11,587 bases of DNA from Anaerozeibacter quisquiliarum (GTDB lineage Bacteria > Bacillota > Clostridia > Christensenellales > Aristaeellaceae), in the NCBI GenBank assembly GCA_051162045.1, contig JBISDI010000061.1. The stretch is one strand, 5' to 3'. The position numbers were made by a program, and so were the translations under genes. The notes under the pieces were generated by a model. The model was given only the letters and a program-made list of their open reading frames with translations, did no database searches and was not told where the DNA came from. Positions 1-6,348 of the stretch are shown in pieces. Position 1 is the stretch's first letter. Every line of letters begins with the position of its first letter.

Positions 1-702
1 TTTTACAACATCAGCGCCAAGTCCACCCCAAATCAAATCAATACTTTTGCGTCTCTGGCTTTGACGTATCTTGTTGCCATGCTTTGTTCGGTCGGCATGT
101 TCTTCGTGACTGCCGAGCAGAAAAATCTCTTGCTCGAACTGGCAAAGGCAAATTGGGCGACATACATTCTGGGTTTGGCAATTGTGGGACTTGAGTTTGG
201 CTTCATATGCGTTTATCGAGCAGGATGGAAGATCGGTGTGGCAAATCTTTTTGCAAGCATTGCATTGGCCTGTGTGCTGCTCCTTATTGGCGTTCTAGCG
301 TTCATCGCGAAACTGTCCGAGCGCTACCGCATCCGCGAGATCGCCTATGACCGCTACGGCGCGGAGAAGATCCGGCGGGATCTAGAAGAATTGGGCGCGG
401 AGCACGGCTTTACGGTGTTCCCGTTCGGGCAGGGCTTCGTCTCCATGTCTCCGCCGTCTAAGGATTTCTACCAGTTTGTGATGGAGGGGAAAATCCGCCA
501 CGGCAAGCACCCCGTGCTCGACTGGAACATGGGCAATGTGATCGTCGATCAGGACGCGGCCGGCAACATCAAGCCCAATAAGAAGAAATCCACCGAGAAG
601 ATCGACGGCGTGGTCGCCTTGATCATGGGCTTCGCGCGGGCGGCGCTCTGTGCCGGCGCGGGCGGCTCTATCTACGACGAGAGGGGGCTTTTGTATGTCT
701 AG
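1..702 (+). CDS. Chimeric ORF: EamA-like transporter fragment joined in frame to terminase large subunit C-terminus (5' end off window)
   Basis: The frame is open from base 1, so the true start lies outside; the first in-frame ATG is internal. Codons 1-~101 encode a hydrophobic sequence beginning FYNISAKSTPNQ, with segments such as YLVAMLCSVGMFF and FASIALACVLLLIGVLAF. It resembles single-domain EamA/DMT transporters of Firmicutes, which normally continue with an REKLS-like sequence and one more helix. Here it turns instead into ERYRIREIAYDRYGA, FPFGQGFVSMSPPSK, GKIRHGKHPVLDW, GNIKPNKKKSTEKIDG and a YDERGLLYV end, a textbook C-terminus of HK97-type terminase large subunits. Two of three expected nuclease-domain acids are visible (Asp117 and Asp202 counted from base 1). 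The ATPase domain and first nuclease aspartate are absent. It overlaps the portal start by 8 bases. Terminase identity of the 3' part is secure; transporter identity is from remembered family patterns. Whether the fused protein is made is unknown. Confidence 0.8.
   Translation, partial: FYNISAKSTPNQINTFASLALTYLVAMLCSVGMFFVTAEQKNLLLELAKANWATYILGLAIVGLEFGFICVYRAGWKIGVANLFASIALACVLLLIGVLAFIAKLSERYRIREIAYDRYGAEKIRRDLEELGAEHGFTVFPFGQGFVSMSPPSKDFYQFVMEGKIRHGKHPVLDWNMGNVIVDQDAAGNIKPNKKKSTEKIDGVVALIMGFARAALCAGAGGSIYDERGLLYV
298..312 (+). other. Junction between transporter-like and terminase-like sequence
   Basis: Left of this point the protein reads as transporter (ending near LLIGVLAF); right of it as terminase (FIAKLSERYRIREI). 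By hand count GC is about 47% over bases 1-300 and about 60% over the next 240 bases. Transporters of this family usually have F-[RK]-E-K-L-S here and the terminase side reads F-I-A-K-L-S. The two parents may therefore share short homology (ttc and aaactgtc-like bases), which would suit either microhomology recombination or an assembly misjoin. The exact breakpoint cannot be fixed without the parent sequences. Confidence 0.65.
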
Positions 703-1993
703 CCTCCTGGGAAGGATTTTTAAGCCGAGGGACAAGCCCGGGGGGCGACCTTCGTCCGGGGGGCGATCTTCGCCGAGCAACTCCCTGAACGGTGGCGCGT
801 ACTCTTTTTTCTCCGGCGGCACCGCCGCCGGCAAGGCGGTCAACGAGCGTAGCGCCATGCAGATGACCGCCGTCTATGCCTGCATACGGATTCTGTCCGA
901 GTCGGTTGCGTCGCTCCCGCTGCATGTGTACCGCTACAACGACTCGGGAGGAAAAGAGAAAGCCCTCACACATCCGCTGTACGGCATACTGCACGACGAA
1001 CCGAACCCGGAGATGTCGGCGTTTTCATTCCGGGAAACCCTCATGACGCATCTGCTCCTGTTCGGCAACGGCTACGCCCAGATTATCCGAAACGGGCGCG
1101 GCGAGGTCGTGGCGCTCTATCCGCTGATGCCCGACCGAATGAGCGTGGATCGGGATTCGCGCGGGCGGCTGTTCTACGGGTATACCCGCTCGGATGGGGA
1201 CGTCAATACGCTCGGCAAGAAGTCCACGGTCATACTCGCGCAGTCGGACGTCCTCCACATTCCGGGCCTCGGCTTTGACGGGCTGGTCGGATATTCGCCC
1301 ATCGCAATGGCGAAGAACGCCATTGGCATGGGTCTAGCCTGCGACGAGTACGGCGCGACCTTCTTCCAGAACGGCGCGCAACCAGGCGGTGTGCTGGAGC
1401 ACCCGGGCGTTGTGAAAGACCCCAAGCGCGTGCGAGAGTCCTGGAACGCCATCTATCAGGGCAGTGCCAACGCGCACCGCGTCGCCGTTTTAGAGGAGGG
1501 AATGGCCTACAAGCCTATCTCCATCTCCCCGGAGCAGGCGCAGTTCCTGGAGACACGCAAGTTCCAGATCGACGAGATCGCGCGCATCTTCCGGGTGCCG
1601 CCCCACATGGTGGGTGACTTGGAAAAGAGCAGCTTCTCCAATATCGAGCAGCAGTCGCTGGAGTTCGTGAAGTACACGCTCTCCCCGTGGATCACGCGCT
1701 GGGAGCAGTCCATTCACCGCGCGCTGCTGCTTCCAAGCGAGAAACAGCGCTACTTTGTGCGCTTCAACGTGGAGGGGCTGCTGCGAGGAGATTATCAATC
1801 GAGGATGAACGGATACGCGGTCGCGCGGCAGAACGGCTGGATGAGCGCCAACGACATCCGGGAACTCGAGAACCTCGACCGCATCCCGCCCGAGGACGGC
1901 GGCGACCTTTTCCTCATCAATGGGAACATGACCAAACTATCCGACGCCGGCGTGTTTGCGGCCGGTCGGCAAAACGAGGAGGCAGTTCAATGA
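695..1993 (+). CDS. Phage portal protein (HK97-type, Phage_portal family)
   Basis: The portal forms the dodecameric ring at one capsid vertex through which DNA is packaged and ejected, and to which terminase and the neck bind. The product has 432 residues, normal for the family. Signature stretches are AVYACIRILSESVASLPLHVY (about residues 59-79), LTHPLYGILHDEPNPEMS (91-108), LLLFGNGYAQIIRNG (120-134), GYSPIAMAKNAIGMG in the middle, and ARIFRVPPHMVGDLE followed by FSNIEQQSLEFVKYTLSPW in the clip/wing region. I chose ATG 695 because GAGAGGGGG ends 7 bases upstream and the protein then starts MSSLLGRIFK, typical for the family; ATG 650 would add 15 residues encoded over the terminase tail. It overlaps the terminase-like frame by 8 bases and the protease by 4 (ATGA). 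A tandem 18-bp repeat sits in the N-terminal linker. Confidence 0.95.
   Translation: MSSLLGRIFKPRDKPGGRPSSGGRSSPSNSLNGGAYSFFSGGTAAGKAVNERSAMQMTAVYACIRILSESVASLPLHVYRYNDSGGKEKALTHPLYGILHDEPNPEMSAFSFRETLMTHLLLFGNGYAQIIRNGRGEVVALYPLMPDRMSVDRDSRGRLFYGYTRSDGDVNTLGKKSTVILAQSDVLHIPGLGFDGLVGYSPIAMAKNAIGMGLACDEYGATFFQNGAQPGGVLEHPGVVKDPKRVRESWNAIYQGSANAHRVAVLEEGMAYKPISISPEQAQFLETRKFQIDEIARIFRVPPHMVGDLEKSSFSNIEQQSLEFVKYTLSPWITRWEQSIHRALLLPSEKQRYFVRFNVEGLLRGDYQSRMNGYAVARQNGWMSANDIRELENLDRIPPEDGGDLFLINGNMTKLSDAGVFAAGRQNEEAVQ
739..774 (+). repeat. Two tandem 18-bp units in the portal N-terminal linker
   Basis: CGGGGGGCGACCTTCGTC at 739-756 is followed directly by CGGGGGGCGATCTTCGCC at 757-774, with two mismatches. 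Being a multiple of three, the duplication keeps frame and yields GGRPSS-GGRSSP in the flexible linker between the short N-terminal segment and the portal core. Each unit contains a run of six G, a likely slippage site. Confidence 0.8.
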
Positions 1994-2712
1994 AAAGATT
2001 CTGGCGGTGGTCGGAACCCGACTGCCGGGCGCGCGATGAAACCGTGCCGGATGCCCGCACACTGTACCTGGACGGCGTGATCGCCGAGGAGAGCTGGTTC
2101 GAGGACGACGTGACGCCCGCCGCGTTCAAGGCCGACCTCGTCTCCGGCAGCGGGCCCATCACCATCTGGATCAACAGTCCGGGCGGATGTTGCGTTGCTG
2201 CGGCGCGGATCTACAACATGCTCATGGAGTACCCCGGCGACGTGACCGTCAAGATCGACGGCATCGCGGCCAGCGCCGCATCCGTCGTCGCCATGGCCGG
2301 CACGCGGGTCTTCATGTCGCCCGTGTCGACCATGATGATCCATAACCCCACGACGCTGGCGCTGGGCGACAGCGAGGAAATGCGCAAGGCGGTTCAAATG
2401 CTCGACGAGTATAAGGAGTCGATCATCAACGCCTACGAGATCAAGACGGGCCTATCCCGGGCAAAGCTGTCCCACCTCATGGACGCCGAGACGTGGATGA
2501 ACGCCAACAAGGCGCTGGAGTTGGGCTTCTGCGACGAACTTCTGTTCAAGGAGTCCGCGCCGCCCGGCGAAGCGTCGGAGAACAGCTTCTCCTTCTCTCG
2601 CAGGGCCGTCACCAACAACCTCATGGACAAGGTAAAAGCTCGAATCCCCAAGCCCCCGGAGGGCGTTCCCGTGGAGTCGCTGGAGAAGCGGCTCTTTCTT
2701 ATTTCCCACTAA
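1990..2712 (+). CDS. ClpP-type (S14) prohead maturation protease
   Basis: A 240-residue serine protease of the ClpP/crotonase fold, the type that many HK97-like phages use to remove the capsid delta domain during prohead maturation. Key sites: WINSPGG (60-66) forming the oxyanion region, GIAASAAS with nucleophile Ser95 by alignment to the ClpP AASMG motif, MIHNP with His118, and LMDAETWMNANKALELGFCDE (from 163) holding the acid position near Asp165/Glu167. The helix MRKAVQMLDEYKESIINAYEIKTG before the acid is typical of phage members. ATG 1990 overlaps the portal TGA (ATGA), and GGAGG at 1978-1982 is 7 bases upstream. The open frame extends farther 5', but that part is out-of-frame portal sequence. 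The capsid gene follows after 18 bases, as expected for enzyme and substrate. The ~50-residue C-terminal tail beyond the core (from about 190) is variable in the family. Confidence 0.94.
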   Translation: MKRFWRWSEPDCRARDETVPDARTLYLDGVIAEESWFEDDVTPAAFKADLVSGSGPITIWINSPGGCCVAAARIYNMLMEYPGDVTVKIDGIAASAASVVAMAGTRVFMSPVSTMMIHNPTTLALGDSEEMRKAVQMLDEYKESIINAYEIKTGLSRAKLSHLMDAETWMNANKALELGFCDELLFKESAPPGEASENSFSFSRRAVTNNLMDKVKARIPKPPEGVPVESLEKRLFLISH

Positions 2713-2730
2713 ACGAACGGAGGAAACAGT

Positions 2731-3933
2731 ATGAACCAGATTCTTACCCTGCGCGAGAAGCGCGCCAAGGCGTGGGACGCCGCCAAAGCCTTTCTCGATT
2801 CCAAGCGTGGCAACGACGGCATGCTCTCCGCCGAGGACGCCGCGACCTACGACAAGATGGAAGCCGACGTCGTGACCCTGGGCAAGGAAGTCGAACGCCT
2901 GGAGCGCCAGTCCACGCTCGACCTCGAGCTCTCTCAACCCACCCGATCCCCCCTGACCGATAAGCCCGGCGCGGCTGCGGACAAAGGCAAAACGGGCAGG
3001 GCCACCGACGAGTACAAGTCCGCCTTCTGGCAGGTCATGCGCAACAAGTCGGTGTCCCACGAGGTGTACAACGCGCTCAAGATCGGTGAGGACGATCATG
3101 GCGGTTTCCTCGCGCCGGATGAGTTCCAGCGCACCCTCATCGAAGCGCTCCAGGAGCAGAACATCTTCCGCGGGCTCGCCAAGGTGATCACCACGTCCTC
3201 GGGCGACCGGAAGATCCCGGTCGTGGCGAGCAAGGGCAGCGCCTCGTGGATTGACGAGGAAGCCGCCTACCCCGAGAGCGACGACACCTTCGGCCAGGTC
3301 TCCATCGGCGCTTACAAGCTGGCGACCATGATCAAGGTCAGCGAAGAACTGCTGAACGACTCGGTGTTCGACGTGCCCTCCTACATCGCCCGCGAGTTCG
3401 CGCGCCGGATCGGCGCGGCCGAGGAGGAAGCGTTCTTCACCGGCAACGGCAGCGGCAAGCCCCTGGGTATTCTGGCAACGACGGGTGGCGCGGAAACCGG
3501 CGTGACGGCGGCCAGCGCGACGGCGATCACGATGGACGAGGTCATGGATCTGTTCTATTCGCTGCGCGCGCCGTACCGCCGGGGCGCCGTGTTCCTCATG
3601 AACGACTCCACGGTCAAAGCGCTGCGCAAGCTCAAGAACGGACAGGGCGACTACATCTGGCAACCTTCCGTCACGGCGGGCACGCCCGACACCATCCTGA
3701 ACCGCCCGGTGTACACCTCGGCCTTTATGCCGACCATCGCGGCCGGCGCGAAGTCGATCCTGTTCGGCGATCTTGGCTACTATTGGGTGGCCGACCGGGA
3801 GGGGCGCTCGTTCAAGCGGCTCAATGAGTTGTACGCCGCCACCGGGCAAGTGGGCTTCCTCTCCTCCGAGCGCGTGGACGGCAAGCTGATTCTGCCCGAA
3901 GCAGTGAAGGTGCTCGCGCAGAAGAGCGCCTGA
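2731..3933 (+). CDS. Major capsid protein, HK97 fold
   Basis: A 400-residue capsid subunit. The N-terminal ~70 residues are charged and helical (LREKRAKAWDAAKAFLD; MEADVVTLGKEVERLERQ), matching the delta/scaffold domain that the upstream protease removes. A Pro/Gly/Lys-rich linker (about 70-95) follows. The HK97 core begins around FWQVMRNK (99-106) and GGFLAPDEF (124-132), with SASWIDEEAAYPESDDTFGQ, KLATMIKVSEELLNDS, AFFTGNGSGKPLGIL and a C-terminal FGDLGYYWVADREG strand region all recognisable. No separate scaffold gene is present, in keeping with the delta domain. ATG 2731 is supported by GGAGG at 2719-2723, spacing 7. An inverted repeat lies just after the stop codon. The cleavage site is inferred to lie within the linker, roughly residues 75-100, and cannot be pinpointed. 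Confidence 0.96.
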   Translation: MNQILTLREKRAKAWDAAKAFLDSKRGNDGMLSAEDAATYDKMEADVVTLGKEVERLERQSTLDLELSQPTRSPLTDKPGAAADKGKTGRATDEYKSAFWQVMRNKSVSHEVYNALKIGEDDHGGFLAPDEFQRTLIEALQEQNIFRGLAKVITTSSGDRKIPVVASKGSASWIDEEAAYPESDDTFGQVSIGAYKLATMIKVSEELLNDSVFDVPSYIAREFARRIGAAEEEAFFTGNGSGKPLGILATTGGAETGVTAASATAITMDEVMDLFYSLRAPYRRGAVFLMNDSTVKALRKLKNGQGDYIWQPSVTAGTPDTILNRPVYTSAFMPTIAAGAKSILFGDLGYYWVADREGRSFKRLNELYAATGQVGFLSSERVDGKLILPEAVKVLAQKSA

Positions 3934-3949
3934 TGAAACGGACTGACGC

Positions 3950-3975
3950 GGGGTTGCCGAGAAATAGGCAACCCC
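3950..3975 (+). terminator. Intergenic hairpin after the capsid gene (terminator-like or mRNA-stability element)
   Basis: GGGGTTGCC (3950-3958) and GGCAACCCC (3967-3975) form a perfect 9-bp stem with an 8-base loop. It occupies most of the 63-base gap between capsid and head fibre genes. The 3' side reads tatctatt, only mildly T-rich, so full intrinsic termination is doubtful. A partial attenuator, or a 3'-end stabiliser boosting capsid over the neck genes, fits better. The next gene's AGGAGGT lies 8 bases past the stem. Confidence 0.6.
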
Positions 3976-3996
3976 TATCTATTAGGAGGTATCCGG

Positions 3997-4275
3997 ATGA
4001 GCGACTACCAATCAAGGAACTACACCGCCCACGGCGGCCGCGAGACCGTCATCGGTGGAAAATTGACATTTCTGCCCGGCGCAACGGTCGAAGGACTCGA
4101 CGAGGCGCTTTCCATGCCGAAGGCGCCCTTCCAGCCCGACAGCGAGGCTGCGACCGTCGCCGCGCTCCGCGCGGATTTCAACGCGCTGTTGAGCACGTTC
4201 CGCGCCGTTGGCCTCATGGAAAGCGAGGCGGAGGGGACCTCAACTGGAACCACGGGCGAAGGTGAAGGCGAGTGA
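3997..4275 (+). CDS. Head fibre-like protein (Phage_fiber_2-like), short capsid accessory
   Basis: A 92-residue protein starting MSDYQSRNYTAHGGRETVIGG, then LTFLPGATVEGLDE and SEAATVAALRADFNALLSTF. The THGG-TVIGG and ATTVAAL-ADFNALL patterns recall the small head-fibre proteins (phi29 gp8.5-like family) usually found just after the capsid gene in clostridial phages. The family is thought to decorate the capsid surface; that role is taken from the name and position, not seen here. The helix at about 50-72 may be a trimerisation segment. The C-terminus is low complexity (TSTGTTGEGEGE). ATG 3997 is 6 bases after AGGAGGT (3984-3990). The stop overlaps the next start as GTGA, and the Gly-Glu tail codons double as that gene's ribosome binding site. 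Confidence 0.72.
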   Translation: MSDYQSRNYTAHGGRETVIGGKLTFLPGATVEGLDEALSMPKAPFQPDSEAATVAALRADFNALLSTFRAVGLMESEAEGTSTGTTGEGEGE

Positions 4276-4556
4276 TCGTCACCGTCCCCGAGCTGAAAGC
4301 GCACCTGCGCATACAGCACGACGAGGAAGACGCGCTGCTTCAATCCTTGCTCATGCAGGCGCAGGCAGCCGCCGAGGATTTCTGCCGTACAGCTTTTGAT
4401 ACGGATGCACCACAGGCCGTGCGGCTTGCCGTGCTACTCATGGCTTCCCATTTCTACGAGTGTCGTGACAGCAGCGAGAAGAACGGCTACAACATCATGA
4501 CCGCCGCGTTCCGGGCGCTTTTGTATCCACACCGCGCCATTGAACAGATGTTTTAG
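4272..4556 (+). CDS. Head-tail connector protein, gp6-like (Phage_connect_1)
   Basis: A 94-residue, mostly helical protein: VTVPELKAHLRIQHDEEDALLQSLLMQAQAAAEDFCRTAF, then AVRLAVLLMASHFYECRDSS and MTAAFRALLYPHR. This is the standard pattern of gp6-like connectors (an L-x-I-x-x-D-E-x-D-x-L-L motif near the start, a central membrane-like helix followed by H-x-Y-x-x-R, and a C-terminal L-L-x-P-x-R). They form a ring under the portal. The start is GTG at 4272 inside the GTGA overlap with the previous stop. AGGTGA at 4260-4265 could pair with 16S rRNA 6 bases upstream, and an additional GAAGG lies nearby. The use of GTG plus coupling suggests lower, linked expression. Confidence 0.88.
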   Translation: MIVTVPELKAHLRIQHDEEDALLQSLLMQAQAAAEDFCRTAFDTDAPQAVRLAVLLMASHFYECRDSSEKNGYNIMTAAFRALLYPHRAIEQMF

Positions 4557-4567
4557 GAGGCTCGCCC

Positions 4568-4912
4568 ATGCAGCGCAACATCCCGCATCCAGGCCGGCTC
4601 CGGCACATGATCGAGATCGGGCGCACCGTGAGCGCCATCAACGAGAACGGCTACCCCGAGGAAACGGACGAAACCGTCTGCCGGGTATGGGCCGCCGTAG
4701 AGGACGATTCATCCCGCTACTTCATCGCCGGCGACGCCGAAACCGCCGAGCGCGGGCTGTGCTTCATCATCCGCTGGCGCGGGGACATCCAGCCCGGCAT
4801 GTGGATGCGCTTCCGAGACGAAAAGCACGGGATCACAAAGCTGGGCGAGTACGATTTCAAGCGCCGGTACCTCAAGCTGACCACGGAGTCCTCGAAGGGG
4901 GTGGGCGGATGA
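4568..4912 (+). CDS. Phage head closure protein (SPP1 gp16-like, Phage_H_T_join)
   Basis: The 114-residue product begins MQRNIPHPGRLRHMIEIGR and contains EETDETVCRVWAAVED, ETAERGLCFIIRWRGDIQPGMWMRF and ITKLGEYDFKRRYLKL. The family logic is clear: a beta-barrel with a conserved L-R/H-x-I-E-I first strand, V-W-A-x-V/I-E, and I-R-x-R-x-x-I-x-P-x-M-R. Members sit below the connector and close the portal channel after packaging. AGGAGG (4555-4560), overlapping the previous stop codon, is 7 bases from ATG 4568. The stop overlaps the next ATG (ATGA at 4909). Confidence 0.88.
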   Translation: MQRNIPHPGRLRHMIEIGRTVSAINENGYPEETDETVCRVWAAVEDDSSRYFIAGDAETAERGLCFIIRWRGDIQPGMWMRFRDEKHGITKLGEYDFKRRYLKLTTESSKGVGG

Positions 4913-5262
4913 AGCAAGTTCAAGACGCGCTGAAGCCCACCGGCATCCCCGCTTTCCCCAACGCGTGGAAGCCCACCGCCGCGCAGCCGACCGCGCCGGC
5001 GCAATACATAGTCTACACGACAATGACCACCGAGGGCGAGCATTGGGACGACGACCTCCGGCGCTATCGAGTGTACGTCTACCTCAACCTCTGGAGTGAG
5101 CCCGACCCTACAGAAGCCATCCTGACAGTCCGCGCCGCTCTGCGTGCCGCTGGATTCGCGCTTATCGATGAAAGAGTCCGGGCGTCCCCGGATGAGGAAG
5201 CCAACCAATACCTCGTCTCATGGACTTGGGTGCTCTGGATGGAATCGGAGGGATCGCCATGA
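4909..5262 (+). CDS. Tail terminator/tail completion-like protein
   Basis: The 117-residue protein starts MKQVQDALKPTGIPAFPNAW. It continues with AQYIVYTTMTTEGEHWDDDLRRYRVYVYLNLWSEPDPTEAILTVRAALRAAGF and ends in a YLVSWTWVLWMESE strand. The alpha/beta layout is an N-terminal helix, P-Y-I-V-Y strand, R-Y-x-V-Y-V-x-L strand, Leu/Ala-rich helix, then a closing strand. It matches the tail terminator (gpU / SPP1 gp17 / DUF3168-like) fold that caps the tail tube and joins it to the neck. I assign it by pattern and place, not by a diagnostic motif. The start ATG is in an ATGA overlap with head closure, with AAGGGGGTG upstream. It precedes rather than follows the gp10-like gene, an unusual order if the assignment is right. 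An alternative is a second neck protein. Confidence 0.68.
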   Translation: MKQVQDALKPTGIPAFPNAWKPTAAQPTAPAQYIVYTTMTTEGEHWDDDLRRYRVYVYLNLWSEPDPTEAILTVRAALRAAGFALIDERVRASPDEEANQYLVSWTWVLWMESEGSP

Positions 5263-5678
5263 GCCTGGAATTCAAAGGCGGTGCGGAACTGCGCGGGGAC
5301 ATCGCGCGGATGTCGGAAGCGCTCCGAACGGACGGCGGGGACGCCGCTGCCAACCGGATACTCGAAACCGCTGCGCAGCCGCTACTGGATCAGATGATTC
5401 AGAACGCGAGCACCGACCCGCAACCGCGATCCGGCAAGCTGCGCGGCGCGCTCCGAATCAAGAAAGCGTCCGGGCGGCGCGGCGCGCGCGTGACGGTTGG
5501 CGTCCACCGCTCGGATGGCGCGGCCTATGGCGTGCCGGTCGAGTTCGGGCACGGCGGCCCCCATCCCGCGCCGCCGCATCCCTTCGTTCGCCCCGCGTTC
5601 GACGCCAGGGCGGAAGAAGCCTATGAAGAACTGAAGAAGCTCCTGAACGAAGCCCTCGACAAACGGGGGCTTTTCTAA
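5259..5678 (+). CDS. HK97 gp10-like phage protein
   Basis: A 139-residue protein starting MSLEFKGGAELRGDIARMSEAL. It contains AANRILETAAQPLLDQMIQNAS (helix), RSGKLRGALRIKKA (the S/T-G-x-L-R-x-S/A-I pattern of the gp10 family), VTVGVHRSDGAAYGVPVEFGHGGPHPAPPHPFVRPAFD (beta core with Y-x-x-x-V/x-E-F-G-H-G followed by P-x-P-F-x-R-P-A), and a final helix. These motifs are diagnostic for HK97 gp10/minor tail neck proteins, which are needed to join head and tail. ATG 5259 overlaps the previous stop (ATGA) and follows GGAGG (5247-5251) by 7 bases. An in-frame ATG at 5220 would lengthen it by 13 residues but lacks a good ribosome binding site. Confidence 0.9.
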   Translation: MSLEFKGGAELRGDIARMSEALRTDGGDAAANRILETAAQPLLDQMIQNASTDPQPRSGKLRGALRIKKASGRRGARVTVGVHRSDGAAYGVPVEFGHGGPHPAPPHPFVRPAFDARAEEAYEELKKLLNEALDKRGLF

Positions 5679-5708
5679 ACCCCAGACTGTAGATTGGAGG
5701 AACAACTC

Positions 5709-6323
5709 ATGCCTGAACCGACCGCCTCCCCCGTGGTATCCAGCACCGTTGGTCTCAAAAACGTGGTGCTCGCGCCGCTGACCACCGATACCGAAGCCAC
5801 ACTCGCCTATGGCGCGCTGCAACTCCTCGCCGGCGCCATCGACGCGCAGATCTCCCCGGAGAACGCCGACCCTGACATTCAGTTTTTCGATGACATCGAG
5901 GGCTCGGTGCTGTACCCCGACCCCGACGTCAAGCTGACCATGGAGATGGCGGACATCCCGCTTACGCTGCAAGAGATGATCCTGGACAACACCATCGACG
6001 ACAACGGCGTGCTCCTCCGCGCCGCGGGTGATTCGCCGCCCTATTTCGCGCTCGGGTTCAAGAGCGAGAAGGCGGACGGCACCTTCCGCTTTGTGTGGCT
6101 GTTCAAAGGCCGCGCCAAGCCCGCGACCGAGCAGTACCATACGAAGGAAGGCAAAACGCTGACCCGGCAGACCGGCAAACTCGAGTGGTCGTTCCTCAAG
6201 CGCACCAACGATGGGCGCTATCAGGCGATTGCCGACGAGGGCCAGAATGGCTTCACCCCGGAGAAGGCCGCAACATTCCTGACCAGCGTGTATACGCCGG
6301 TGGTCACGCCCGCCGGCGGCTGA
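5709..6323 (+). CDS. Major tail protein, phi13 type (tail tube subunit)
   Basis: The 204-residue product forms the hexameric rings of the tail tube. Family marks: SSTVGLKNVVLAPLT near the start, then DIQFFDDIEGSVLYPDPDV, LTLQEMILDNTIDDNGVL, a PPYFALGFKSEKADG strand, FRFVWLFKGRAKPATEQYHTK, LTRQTGKLEWSFLKR and DGRYQAIADE. The K-G-R/K-F/A-x-x-P...E-x-Y-x-T-K...T-x-Q-T-x-x-L-E-W-x-F pattern is characteristic of phi13-type tail tubes. There is no C-terminal Ig-like domain, so this is the short form. I chose ATG 5709 (MPEPTASPVV), 8 bases after GGAGG at 5696-5700; the upstream in-frame ATG 5694 would overlap that binding site. The spacing of 30 bases to the previous gene and 25 to the next suggests independent, strong initiation. 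Confidence 0.93.
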   Translation: MPEPTASPVVSSTVGLKNVVLAPLTTDTEATLAYGALQLLAGAIDAQISPENADPDIQFFDDIEGSVLYPDPDVKLTMEMADIPLTLQEMILDNTIDDNGVLLRAAGDSPPYFALGFKSEKADGTFRFVWLFKGRAKPATEQYHTKEGKTLTRQTGKLEWSFLKRTNDGRYQAIADEGQNGFTPEKAATFLTSVYTPVVTPAGG

Positions 6324-6348
6324 TTATCAATAGAGAGGAGCACCGATC

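Noticed and set aside
650..694. Extension of the portal to ATG 650
   Set aside because: These 15 residues are the out-of-frame reading of the terminase tail; ATG 695 has a well-spaced ribosome binding site and a typical portal N-terminus.
1687..1989. Upstream extension of the protease frame
   Set aside because: Lies wholly within conserved portal sequence. The extension is Arg/Ala-rich and unlike any protease; ATG 1990 has GGAGG at the right distance.
2452..3849. 465-codon open frame on the minus strand opposite the protease and capsid genes
   Set aside because: It mirrors GC-biased codons of strongly supported + strand genes. Its product is Arg/Gly/Val-rich with no recognisable family and no ribosome binding site.
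6301..6322. GC-rich palindromic bases at the end of the major tail protein gene as a terminator
   Set aside because: The self-complementarity (gccgccggcggc-like) is short, lies inside coding sequence and has no T tract.
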